Assembly (NCBI GenBank): GCA_016208525.1
Contig: JACQYJ010000215.1
Coordinates: forward strand, 1-8,336
Source: Deltaproteobacteria bacterium
GTDB taxonomy: Bacteria; Desulfobacterota; JAENJC01
Direction of reading: 5' to 3'
Length of the DNA: 8,336 bases
Shown: positions 1-5,066 of the stretch, piece by piece
Position numbering within the stretch: the stretch's first letter is position 1
Layout of the letters: each line of letters starts with the position of its first letter
Position numbers and translations under genes: made by a program
Notes under the pieces: model-generated
Told to the model about the DNA's origin: nothing
The model's database searches: none
What the model saw: only the letters and a program-made list of their open reading frames with translations

Positions 1-1
1 A

Positions 2-388
2 AGCTATTTTGAAAAACTGCCTGAAGTGACAGCCCTCTATATCTTCGGGTCGTTTGATACCCCGTTTGAAAGAGCCGATAGCGACATAGACGTAGCGGTA
101 CTGGTTTCCAGGGAAAATAAAAATGAACTTGAGGTATTAAAAAGCGAGTATTACAACGCCTCGCCCAGGTTTTCCATGCGCACCGTTGATATAGTGATTT
201 TAAATACGGCGGCGACCTATCTTAAGCATCGGATATTAAAGACAGGCCGGGTCATGATTGACAAGAATCCGTCTCAAAGGAAAGAGTTTGCTGCCATGGT
301 TTTGCAGGAGTACTTTGATTATAAGCCCATTGAGGACCTTTGCTTCCGTAAACTGAAGTCAAGGTTTAGCAGGACGGCGCATGGTTAA
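2..388 (+). CDS. mntA: MntA-like minimal nucleotidyltransferase (antitoxin), 5' end outside the window
   Basis: The reading frame is open from base 2, and the residues before the first in-window GTG (base 26) still fit the family, including a YFEKLPEV stretch leading into the core strand. The true start is therefore upstream of the window, probably only about 10 residues away. The core shows the DNA polymerase beta-type signature: visible residues G16-S17, then SDID with D28 and D30, and a third acidic candidate D63 in TVDIVILN. Proteins of this family (MNT domain) act as antitoxins in HepT/MntA systems by transferring AMP to the partner HEPN toxin. The gene overlaps the next one by 8 bp (ATGGTTAA), which supports co-translation. 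The turn after GS reads FDTPFE and lacks the glycine common there, a mild deviation. Confidence 0.88.
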   Translation, partial: SYFEKLPEVTALYIFGSFDTPFERADSDIDVAVLVSRENKNELEVLKSEYYNASPRFSMRTVDIVILNTAATYLKHRILKTGRVMIDKNPSQRKEFAAMVLQEYFDYKPIEDLCFRKLKSRFSRTAHG

Positions 389-797
389 CAGGTCGATTAT
401 TTCAAGGAAGGTGATCTCTATAGAGGAGCATTTAAGGCGGGTAAAAGAGCTGCCTTTGACTTCACTGGATGTATTTAAAAAAGACACCAACATCCAGGAC
501 ATACTCCTCTTCAACCTGACTCAGGCCATCCAGAATTGCATAGATATTGCTGCTCATATAGTGGGCGATGAAGGTTGGGGCGTGCCGGGGACCCAGAGTG
601 AGATGTTCGATATCCTGGCGGGAAAAGGCGTTATATCAATCGAACATGCCGAAAGGTTTGTTGCCGTGGTTGGTTTCAGGAACAGGGTGATTCACGAATA
701 TGAAAAACTTAACCTTGATATAGTCTACAAAGCATGGCAGGAACGGATCAGGGATATCGAAGAGTTTGCATTTGCGGTAGTGGAAAGGTTTGGGTGA
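381..797 (+). CDS. hepT: HepT-like HEPN toxin (DUF86 family)
   Basis: The protein has 138 residues, the usual size for HepT. It is predicted to be all-helical and carries the RX4HXY signature as R100-NRVI-H105-E-Y107. A GWGVPGTQSEMF segment at residues 65-76 matches the conserved loop of DUF86 proteins. In known HepT/MntA pairs the Arg and His make up the RNase site, and the motif Tyr is the residue adenylylated by MntA. The start ATG overlaps the end of the upstream nucleotidyltransferase gene by 8 bp, so the two form one translational unit with the antitoxin first. A 65-bp spacer follows before the next module. Family assignment is secure; target RNA and actual toxicity cannot be read from the sequence. 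Confidence 0.9.
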   Translation: MVNRSIISRKVISIEEHLRRVKELPLTSLDVFKKDTNIQDILLFNLTQAIQNCIDIAAHIVGDEGWGVPGTQSEMFDILAGKGVISIEHAERFVAVVGFRNRVIHEYEKLNLDIVYKAWQERIRDIEEFAFAVVERFG

Positions 798-819
798 GCG
801 CAGGATGGATGGGAATATG

Positions 820-836
820 GGAAGGTCGCTATTTTA
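820..836 (+). repeat. Possible decayed spacer box
   Basis: The sequence GGAAGGTCGCTATTTTA resembles the box found before later modules (AAATGGTCGCT...CCCTATTT) with the central GTCCCT missing. It lies in the equivalent place, between a HepT gene and the next nucleotidyltransferase start at 863. No 8-bp units precede it. The match is short, so this could be chance. Confidence 0.35.
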
Positions 837-862
837 TCAATTGCAGGCCATCGGGCGACAAT

Positions 863-1564
863 ATGCGCTATAAACAATTGCTTGATGAGATCAGGGCAAT
901 AATATTAAGACACGCAAAACCGGAGAGGATATATCTGTACGGTTCAAGGGTAAACGGCGAGGCTGCTGAAACAAGCGATATAGACATAGCTTACTATGAC
1001 AAAGAATTTAAGCAAAACTACCTTATAGAGGAAGAGATACAGAAACTTTCTACCCTGGTTAAGATAGATGTCAAGAATATTGCTTTTACAGAAGAAAGAT
1101 TCCTGAACAGGGTCATCTCGACAGGCAAGGTGCTGTATAGCGCAAATAAAAAACAAAGATTCGAGGATGGCCTCCACAATTTTCGGAAGGCCTTTGAGAA
1201 GTTTGCGAAGGTCGTGGACGGAAAGGATGAGTATTATAACCAGGGTTTCGGGGATATATATCTGGACCTTGCAGTGAAGAGGTTTGAATTTACCTATGAA
1301 ATGAGCTGGAAGGCCGTTAAAAGGTACCTTGATTATACAGGAATAGGGTGCACCGGGCCAAGGGCGTGCTTCAAGGAAGCCTTCACTCAAGGAGTTATAG
1401 AACAGGAAGATATATGGATAGATATGATAGAGCAGAGAAATCTTTCCAATCATGTGTACGATGAGGATGAGATCAAAGAAATACTTGGGAAGATAGTGGA
1501 TTATAAGAAGGCCTTTGAGAGTCTGTTGGCGAGGCTTGAAGAGAGGTTTAAAAGTGAGAGATAA
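863..1564 (+). CDS. Fused MNT nucleotidyltransferase and HI0074-type (HEPN-like) protein
   Basis: This is a single 233-residue chain. Residues 1-95 form an MNT domain with G27-S28, SDID (D39, D41) and a third acidic candidate D69. Residues 98-230 match the nucleotidyltransferase substrate-binding protein HI0074 family, with a WKAVKRYLDYTG helix near 149-160 and R192-NLSN-H197-V-Y199, the same RX4HXY pattern as HepT. In Haemophilus HI0073 and HI0074 are separate adjacent genes; here they are joined by a short linker (SANKKQRF) where a stop and restart would be expected. The frame stays open further upstream to 734, but that part overlaps the previous gene and reads as spacer. ATG 863 is chosen because the family N-terminus begins there; its ribosome binding site is weak. 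Likely role: a TA pair in one polypeptide, or a self-modifying enzyme. Confidence 0.85.
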   Translation: MRYKQLLDEIRAIILRHAKPERIYLYGSRVNGEAAETSDIDIAYYDKEFKQNYLIEEEIQKLSTLVKIDVKNIAFTEERFLNRVISTGKVLYSANKKQRFEDGLHNFRKAFEKFAKVVDGKDEYYNQGFGDIYLDLAVKRFEFTYEMSWKAVKRYLDYTGIGCTGPRACFKEAFTQGVIEQEDIWIDMIEQRNLSNHVYDEDEIKEILGKIVDYKKAFESLLARLEERFKSER

Positions 1565-1568
1565 TGTG

Positions 1569-1606
1569 CCAGCTTGTCAGCTTGTAAATGGTCGCTGTCC
1601 CTATTT
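1569..1606 (+). repeat. Composite spacer copy A (2 units + box)
   Basis: Two 8-bp units, CCAGCTTG and TCAGCTTG (1569-1584), run directly into the box TAAATGGTCGCTGTCCCT plus ATTT (1585-1606). It begins 4 bp after the stop of the MNT-HEPN fusion and ends 25 bp before the start of the coiled-coil gene. Confidence 0.9.
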
Positions 1607-1620
1607 ACGACGAGAGGGAG

Positions 1621-1626
1621 AGGAGG
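1621..1626 (+). promoter_or_regulatory. Strong ribosome binding site deciding the start at 1632
   Basis: AGGAGG lies 5 bp before ATG 1632. It fixes the start there rather than at the earlier in-frame ATG at 1515, which lies inside the preceding fusion gene and would read through the spacer repeat. Confidence 0.8.
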
Positions 1627-1631
1627 GATTT

Positions 1632-2030
1632 ATGCAAAAGATAGTGATATTTTTCACGTTCATTACGATAATAGCATCGGCAGCTTATGCTAAAGAGTCA
1701 TCCTTTACCCAGGAGGACAGGGAGAGGCTTATAAGGATTGAGGAAGGACTTAAGGCGACCAATCAAAGGATTGAGGAAGGACTTAAAGCGACCAATCAAA
1801 GGATTGATGATTTAAGAGATCTGAGTTATGTAGTGATTGGCGGCATGCTTGCATTGATAGGCTTTGTTCTATGGGACAGAATAAGCGCCCTTGGACCAGC
1901 GGTTAAAAAAGCCAAGGAACTTGAGGAAAGAGAAGATAGGATAGAGAAGGCGCTTAAGGAGATTGCCCTAAAGGATGCCAATGTCAAAGAGGCGTTGAGG
2001 CATGTGGGGATACTGGAAGAAAGGGCTTGA
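1632..2030 (+). CDS. Small signal-peptide/membrane coiled-coil protein, function unknown
   Basis: The protein has 132 residues. Residues 1-20 look like a signal peptide or membrane anchor (basic start, hydrophobic FFTFITIIAS, then AAYA before KE). Residues 25-60 form a charged helical region with two exact 11-residue repeats (RIEEGLKATNQ) and a third that begins RIDD. An 11-residue period suits a hendecad coiled coil. A hydrophobic segment YVVIGGMLALIGFVLW near residues 67-82 is a probable transmembrane helix, followed by a second charged helix to the end. Similar small proteins starting with TQEDRERL are, to my knowledge, uncharacterised. It has its own strong ribosome binding site and a spacer repeat upstream, so it behaves as a single-gene module among two-gene modules. 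A role as toxin, antitoxin or surface protein cannot be assigned. Confidence 0.82.
   Translation: MQKIVIFFTFITIIASAAYAKESSFTQEDRERLIRIEEGLKATNQRIEEGLKATNQRIDDLRDLSYVVIGGMLALIGFVLWDRISALGPAVKKAKELEEREDRIEKALKEIALKDANVKEALRHVGILEERA
1735..1800 (+). repeat. 33-bp in-frame tandem duplication
   Basis: Two 33-bp units (1735-1767 and 1768-1800) differ by a single base (GGCGACC versus AGCGACC) and encode the identical 11-residue repeat. A truncated third copy starts at 1801. Near identity at DNA level points to a recent expansion. Confidence 0.9.
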
Positions 2031-2055
2031 ATTGAGTATGGTGTCCCCGGAATTC
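2029..2055 (+). repeat. 27-bp direct repeat, left copy
   Basis: It starts inside the stop codon of the coiled-coil gene, opens with GAATT and closes with the core GGTGTCCCCGGAATTC. It matches the copy at 2767-2793 at 25 of 27 positions. The ends GAATT and AATTC are inverted repeats of each other, so it may fold as a REP-like hairpin. Confidence 0.85.
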
Positions 2056-2083
2056 CGCTTCTATTTCTCATGTGAGGTGACTT

Positions 2084-2305
2084 ATGAATAAAGCAGAAAG
2101 CATAAAACGACAAATTGACATACTGCCTCCTGCCATGCTTTACGAAGTTGACCGGTTTATTGATGGTCTCCGTAAAAAAACAGAGCGGGCAAAAGCACCG
2201 GTATCCTTGCTTTCTCAGCTGGCTGAATACTCAGTAAATGATGATCTGCCGGTCGATCTTGCCGAACAGCATGATCATTATCTGTATGGTACTCCCCGAA
2301 AATGA
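2084..2305 (+). CDS. vapB: VapB-like antitoxin with HDHYLYG tail
   Basis: The protein has 73 residues. The N-terminal part (residues 8-30, LPPAMLYEVDRFIDGL region) resembles the short helical DUF2281-type segment. The C-terminal part carries SLLSQLAEY, DDLP (53-56) and HDHYLYG (63-69), a tail I recognise from antitoxins encoded just before PIN toxins. The start is supported by GAGGTGA at 2074-2080, and the 3' end overlaps the toxin gene by 4 bp (ATGA). By family logic it should bind the PIN toxin through its C-terminus and repress the operon, though no clear DNA-binding fold is visible. Codon choice here and in its partner differs from neighbouring modules, with more CGG/CGT arginine, suggesting a separate origin. 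Confidence 0.82.
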   Translation: MNKAESIKRQIDILPPAMLYEVDRFIDGLRKKTERAKAPVSLLSQLAEYSVNDDLPVDLAEQHDHYLYGTPRK

Positions 2306-2718
2306 AGCAGACAGTCTTTCTGGATACCAGCTACCTGATTGCACTGATACGGAAGAAGGATGCCCGTCACACCGATGCATTGGCGGCTGTATCGGTATTT
2401 ACCGGGCATTTCGTCACTACAGACCTTGTTCTGGTTGAACTTGCGAATTCTCTGTCACTGCCTCCGACTAGATCTGCTGTGATCTCAGCCATCGAAAGAA
2501 TCAGAACTGATGCAGCCACCACAATCATTCCCTTTACTTCAGAAGGCATGGATCGGGCCTTGACATTATTCAAGAGCAGGCATGACAAATCATGGGGTTT
2601 AGTTGACTGCTTTTCTTTTGTGGTTATGAAAGAAAAACGGATACGTCAGGCGTTGACGTTTGATGATCATTTTCGTCAGGCTGGATTTGAAACACCCTTG
2701 CTGGCGGAGTTGAAATGA
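2302..2718 (+). CDS. vapC: PIN-domain ribonuclease toxin (VapC type)
   Basis: The protein has 138 residues, typical for VapC. The expected PIN acidic residues are D8 (FLDTSYLIA), E46 (VLVELAN), D102 (LVDCFSF) and D121/D122 (LTFDDHF), in the usual order and spacing, so the metal-dependent nuclease site looks intact. Known VapC toxins cut tRNA or rRNA; the target of this one is unknown. It starts within the last 4 bp of the antitoxin gene. The whole pair sits between two 27-bp direct repeats (2029-2055 and 2767-2793), unlike the other modules. Arginine codons include several CGG and CGT, in contrast to the AGG/AGA habit of the surrounding genes. Confidence 0.92.
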   Translation: MKQTVFLDTSYLIALIRKKDARHTDALAAVSVFTGHFVTTDLVLVELANSLSLPPTRSAVISAIERIRTDAATTIIPFTSEGMDRALTLFKSRHDKSWGLVDCFSFVVMKEKRIRQALTFDDHFRQAGFETPLLAELK

Positions 2719-2736
2719 GGAAGAAGCATTTGACAG

Positions 2737-2763
2737 GAAATAAGTATTGTATCCCCGGCATCG
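2737..2763 (+). repeat. Degenerate third copy of the 27-bp repeat
   Basis: About 20 of 27 positions match the copy that starts exactly 30 bp later, including the TCCCCGG core. The two therefore form a 30-bp-period tandem pair on the right side of the VapBC genes. Confidence 0.6.
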
Positions 2764-2766
2764 GAG

Positions 2767-2793
2767 GAATTAAGTAAGGTGTCCCCGGAATTC
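2767..2793 (+). repeat. 27-bp direct repeat, right copy
   Basis: It matches 2029-2055 at 25 of 27 positions, with the same orientation and the same GGTGTCCCCGGAATTC core. It is followed after 3 bp by 8-bp spacer units, joining the two repeat types. Confidence 0.85.
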
Positions 2794-2796
2794 TTG

Positions 2797-2836
2797 CCAG
2801 CCTGATAGCTTGCCAGCTTGCCAGCTTGATAGCTTG
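2797..2836 (+). repeat. Composite spacer copy B (5 units, no box)
   Basis: Five perfectly phased 8-bp units occur: CCAGCCTG, ATAGCTTG, CCAGCTTG, CCAGCTTG and ATAGCTTG. They run straight into the ribosome binding site AGGAGGAG (2837-2844). The TAAATGGTCGCTG box present in most other copies is absent. Confidence 0.88.
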
Positions 2837-2849
2837 AGGAGGAGAATAT

Positions 2850-3161
2850 ATGCAAGTAACAAAAGATGCCATTCGGAAGATAGGAAAGATATTCGAAAAG
2901 GGGCTGCAGGATGAGTACCTTTCTCGATCTATCGGGAAGATTATAGAGCATGAGCGGGAAATAACGACTCAAGACATCCAATCCCTCAAAAAGGATCTGG
3001 AACGCTTTGAAGGTCGTTATAATATGCTCTCAGATGACTTCTTCAGAAGGTTTGAAAAGGGAGAACTTGGTGACAAGGAGGATTATTTTGAGTGGTCTGC
3101 CCTGTTTCAGATGCATAGAAGAGCCATGGAGCGTTTTGAGATGCTTGAAGGGGTATGCTGA
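2850..3161 (+). CDS. Small charged helical protein, probable partner of the TumE-family gene
   Basis: The protein has 103 residues and a strong ribosome binding site (AGGAGGAG, 5 bp before the ATG). It is highly charged and probably all-helical. Residues 36-60 (REITTQDIQSLKKDLERF region) look like a coiled coil, and an EWSALFQMHRRAMERFEML helix closes the chain. No DNA-binding or enzymatic motif is recognised. The stop codon is immediately followed by the TTG start of the TumE-family gene, so the two are almost certainly co-translated. By position it is the candidate antitoxin, which is inference from gene order only. The ribbon-helix-helix, AbrB or Phd folds expected of classical antitoxins are not evident. 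Confidence 0.72.
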   Translation: MQVTKDAIRKIGKIFEKGLQDEYLSRSIGKIIEHEREITTQDIQSLKKDLERFEGRYNMLSDDFFRRFEKGELGDKEDYFEWSALFQMHRRAMERFEMLEGVC

Positions 3162-3554
3162 TTGACCATTAATGAGTACCTGGAAGACGGTATCCTTTCC
3201 CTTACTGTGTCTCCAGTAGTGGATCGCTTTCAAATTATTACAAGAAGGGAGACGGATACGGATGGTTATTTAAGGATAAGGGCTATACTTTTAGATAAAG
3301 GGCTGCTCGAGATAAGCATCTACGGTCAGTTTATTGTAGATGCCGTTCATTTGATTGATTACCGATTCCATTGGCAGGATAAAGATGGGAAACTAAAAAT
3401 AAGATGGGACAACGCAAGACATCATCAAGAACTAAAGACCTTTCCAGATCACGTGCATACGGGTGAGGGTGGGTATGAAGGTGTAAAGGAGTCTGCAAGT
3501 GTAAACTTGTCAGAGGTATTGCGGACACTGGAGGAAGGGATACCCGAGGGATAG
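3162..3554 (+). CDS. tumE: TumE-family (DUF6516) putative toxin
   Basis: The protein has 130 residues. The family hallmarks are present: an N-terminal INEYL, a YRFHWQDKDGKL segment near residues 67-78, RWDNARHH (80-87) and FPDHVH (94-99). The conserved His, Asp and Arg residues in these segments suggest an active site, but the biochemistry of the family is not something I can state. The start is TTG, directly after the TGA of the upstream gene with no gap, with GAAGGGG serving as a likely ribosome binding site 8-9 bp upstream. No in-frame ATG lies near the family N-terminus, which supports TTG. The weak start codon would keep output below that of its partner, as common in TA operons. Confidence 0.82.
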   Translation: MTINEYLEDGILSLTVSPVVDRFQIITRRETDTDGYLRIRAILLDKGLLEISIYGQFIVDAVHLIDYRFHWQDKDGKLKIRWDNARHHQELKTFPDHVHTGEGGYEGVKESASVNLSEVLRTLEEGIPEG

Positions 3555-3576
3555 GGAATTGTTGGACATGGCGGCT

Positions 3577-3640
3577 GAAGCTTGTTAGCCTGCCAGCTTG
3601 TTAGCTTGCACGCTTGTAAATGGTCGCTGTCCCTATTTTC
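3577..3640 (+). repeat. Composite spacer copy C (5 units + box)
   Basis: The 8-bp units GAAGCTTG, TTAGCCTG, CCAGCTTG, TTAGCTTG and CACGCTTG (3577-3616) are followed by the box (3617-3640), which ends 19 bp before the ATG of the next nucleotidyltransferase. Confidence 0.92.
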
Positions 3641-3659
3641 GCAGGTGGTTTCAGGAAAA

Positions 3660-4052
3660 ATGGCAGTTGAAGATATAAACAAGACCCTTTCCCCTGTTTT
3701 TGAAAGGTCTGGTAGTATCCTGTTTGCATACCTCTTTGGTTCAGTAGCCAAGGGAGAGGTTACACCTTTAAGCGACATGGACATCGCTGTTTATCTCAGC
3801 GATGTCGATCCTGCTGCTGTTTTTGATGTCAAGCTTTCCCTGTATGGCGATATATGCAGAGCCTTGAAAAGAAATGACGTGGACCTGGTAGTCTTAAACA
3901 CCGTTGCCAATAATATGCTTCTTGAGGATATAATCAGACACGGTGTTGTAATATACGACCGCGATATCGATGCGAGGGAGGATTTCGAAGTTACATCTCT
4001 TCATCAGGCAATAGATTTTAAGACCCAAAGACTTGCGGTAATGGGTGTTTGA
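3660..4052 (+). CDS. mntA: MntA-like minimal nucleotidyltransferase (antitoxin)
   Basis: The protein has 130 residues. The nucleotidyltransferase core is complete: FGS with G27-S28, then SDMD with D39 and D41, and a third acidic candidate D75 in NDVDLVVLN. This is the catalytic triad of MNT-type polymerase-beta-like enzymes, which in HepT/MntA pairs AMPylate and silence the HEPN toxin. An earlier in-frame ATG (3582) lies inside the spacer repeat and is rejected; ATG 3660 has AGGA just upstream and gives the family N-terminus. Its TGA shares one base with the ATG of the downstream HepT gene. The C-terminal EDFEVTSLHQAIDFK segment is typical of this subfamily. Confidence 0.92.
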   Translation: MAVEDINKTLSPVFERSGSILFAYLFGSVAKGEVTPLSDMDIAVYLSDVDPAAVFDVKLSLYGDICRALKRNDVDLVVLNTVANNMLLEDIIRHGVVIYDRDIDAREDFEVTSLHQAIDFKTQRLAVMGV

Positions 4053-4471
4053 TGGAACGGATTCTACAAAAGATCGAAAGAATCAGGGAATATGTCAGGC
4101 TGATCAACTCCATAAAGGATGATTGCACGGCCCGTTTTACGAGCGATCCATTGTATCGTGGGGCCATGCTGCATTACCTTTATCTACTGGCTGATTCATG
4201 TATCTCGCTTGCGGAACTGGTCATCAAACATAAAAAGCTCAGGCTTCCGCAGACCTATTATGAAGCCTTCGACATACTTGGGGAAAATAAAATTTTAGAG
4301 CCTGGATTTGCCTTTTCATTCGCAAAGATTGCCGGATTCAGGAATTTCCTTGCTCATGATTATGAAGAAATAGCAGAGTCAGCTATATGCAGGGACACAT
4401 TGTCTAAACTTGAAGATGTGGAAGAATTCTTGAGGCAGATCGAAAGCTCTCTGGAGCTTAGCAGGGTTTAA
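4052..4471 (+). CDS. hepT: HepT-like HEPN toxin
   Basis: The protein has 139 residues and is all-helical. The RX4HXY motif is R97-NFLA-H102-D-Y104, so the RNase and AMPylation site is intact. The PQTYYEAFDIL segment (66-76) corresponds to the GxPxxxxEAFxxL loop of DUF86 proteins. The ATG overlaps the upstream nucleotidyltransferase stop by one base (TGATG); a TTG one codon earlier is also in frame but less likely. Together the two genes form a complete type VII HepT/MntA module, distinct in sequence from the pair at the left end, so it is a divergent paralogue rather than a recent copy. Confidence 0.92.
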   Translation: MERILQKIERIREYVRLINSIKDDCTARFTSDPLYRGAMLHYLYLLADSCISLAELVIKHKKLRLPQTYYEAFDILGENKILEPGFAFSFAKIAGFRNFLAHDYEEIAESAICRDTLSKLEDVEEFLRQIESSLELSRV

Positions 4472-4487
4472 GGTTTCAAGGTAATAA

Positions 4488-4535
4488 AGGGCTTGCCAGC
4501 TTGCATGCTTGTAAATGGTCGCTGTCCCTGTTTTC
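4488..4535 (+). repeat. Composite spacer copy D (3 units + box)
   Basis: The units AGGGCTTG, CCAGCTTG and CATGCTTG (4488-4511) are followed by the box with GTTTTC ending (4512-4535). The ATG inside the box (4515) happens to be in frame with the next gene. Confidence 0.9.
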
Positions 4536-4571
4536 CAAAAAGCGAGAGATGAATTTGAGGTCAGCACTGCA

Positions 4572-5066
4572 ATGTTGAAGGAAAGATTCAAGGAGTTTGG
4601 AGAAAGGCTTCTAACTGAGACGAATAATTTCTACGGCGACAGATTGATTACAGTTGCCGTATTTGGGTCGGTTGGAAGAGATGCCCAGCGTTTTGATTCA
4701 GATATGGATGTCCTAATAATAGTCGACGGGCTTCCGGCAGGGAGGATGAAAAGGATCAGAGAGTTTGATGCCTCTGTTGAACGCAAGCTTGAACCATTTT
4801 TAGAGATTCTTAAAAAGGAAGGTATCAACACATATATCTCCGCGATTATAAAGAGTCCTGATGAAGTGAAGGCCGGCAGTCCTTTGTTTATAGATATGAT
4901 TGAAGACTCCAAGGTACTTTATGACAAGGAAGGTTTTTTTGCGGATGTTCTAATTAATCTTAAGAAAAGGCTTGATAAACTTGGCTCCCGGAGGATACGG
5001 AGAGGGAATGCCTGGTACTGGGTGCTTAAACCTGATTACAGACCTGGAGAGGTGTTTGACCTATGA
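4572..5066 (+). CDS. MNT-family nucleotidyltransferase, partner of a PF05168 HEPN protein
   Basis: Read from ATG 4572 the protein has 164 residues, longer than the MntA genes here. It contains FGSVGRD with G32-S33 and SDMD with D44 and D46. The C-terminal half has a conserved-looking RRGNAWYW...KPDYRPGE segment (residues 144-160), which I associate with nucleotidyltransferases encoded next to PF05168 HEPN genes. The frame is also open from ATG 4515, but that ATG lies within the spacer box and has no ribosome binding site; GAGG at 4557-4560 supports 4572, though with a long 11-bp gap. The start is thus uncertain. It overlaps the HEPN gene by 4 bp (ATGA). It probably acts on or with that HEPN partner. 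Confidence 0.85.
   Translation: MLKERFKEFGERLLTETNNFYGDRLITVAVFGSVGRDAQRFDSDMDVLIIVDGLPAGRMKRIREFDASVERKLEPFLEILKKEGINTYISAIIKSPDEVKAGSPLFIDMIEDSKVLYDKEGFFADVLINLKKRLDKLGSRRIRRGNAWYWVLKPDYRPGEVFDL

Noticed and set aside
578..598. GTGCCGGGGACCC in the first HepT gene as a copy of the 27-bp repeat core
   Set aside because: It encodes the conserved GVPGTQSE loop of HepT proteins, and the resemblance is limited to GGGGAC.
944..1453. 169-codon open frame on the minus strand
   Set aside because: It lies opposite the MNT-HEPN fusion, has no family features, and the plus-strand protein is clearly real. Other minus-strand frames are likewise shadows.
1515..1631. Longer N-terminus for the coiled-coil gene from ATG 1515
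   Set aside because: It would overlap the preceding gene by 50 bp and translate the spacer repeat. ATG 1632 has a strong ribosome binding site and starts a clear signal peptide.
2238..2438. 66-codon plus-strand frame overlapping the VapBC junction
   Set aside because: It overlaps two well supported genes in another frame and shows no motif.
2730..2758. TTGACA at 2730 as a promoter -35 box
   Set aside because: At the 16-18 bp spacing the sequence is CCCCGG, not a -10 element. No convincing sigma-70 promoter was identified elsewhere either.
3577..3640. Spacer as an integron attC site, prompted by the GTTAGCC-like motif and cassette-like gene order
   Set aside because: An attC needs paired inner and outer inverted core sites. 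GTTAGC appears only in some units, and no matching RYYYAAC partner is found upstream. No integron integrase gene is in the window.
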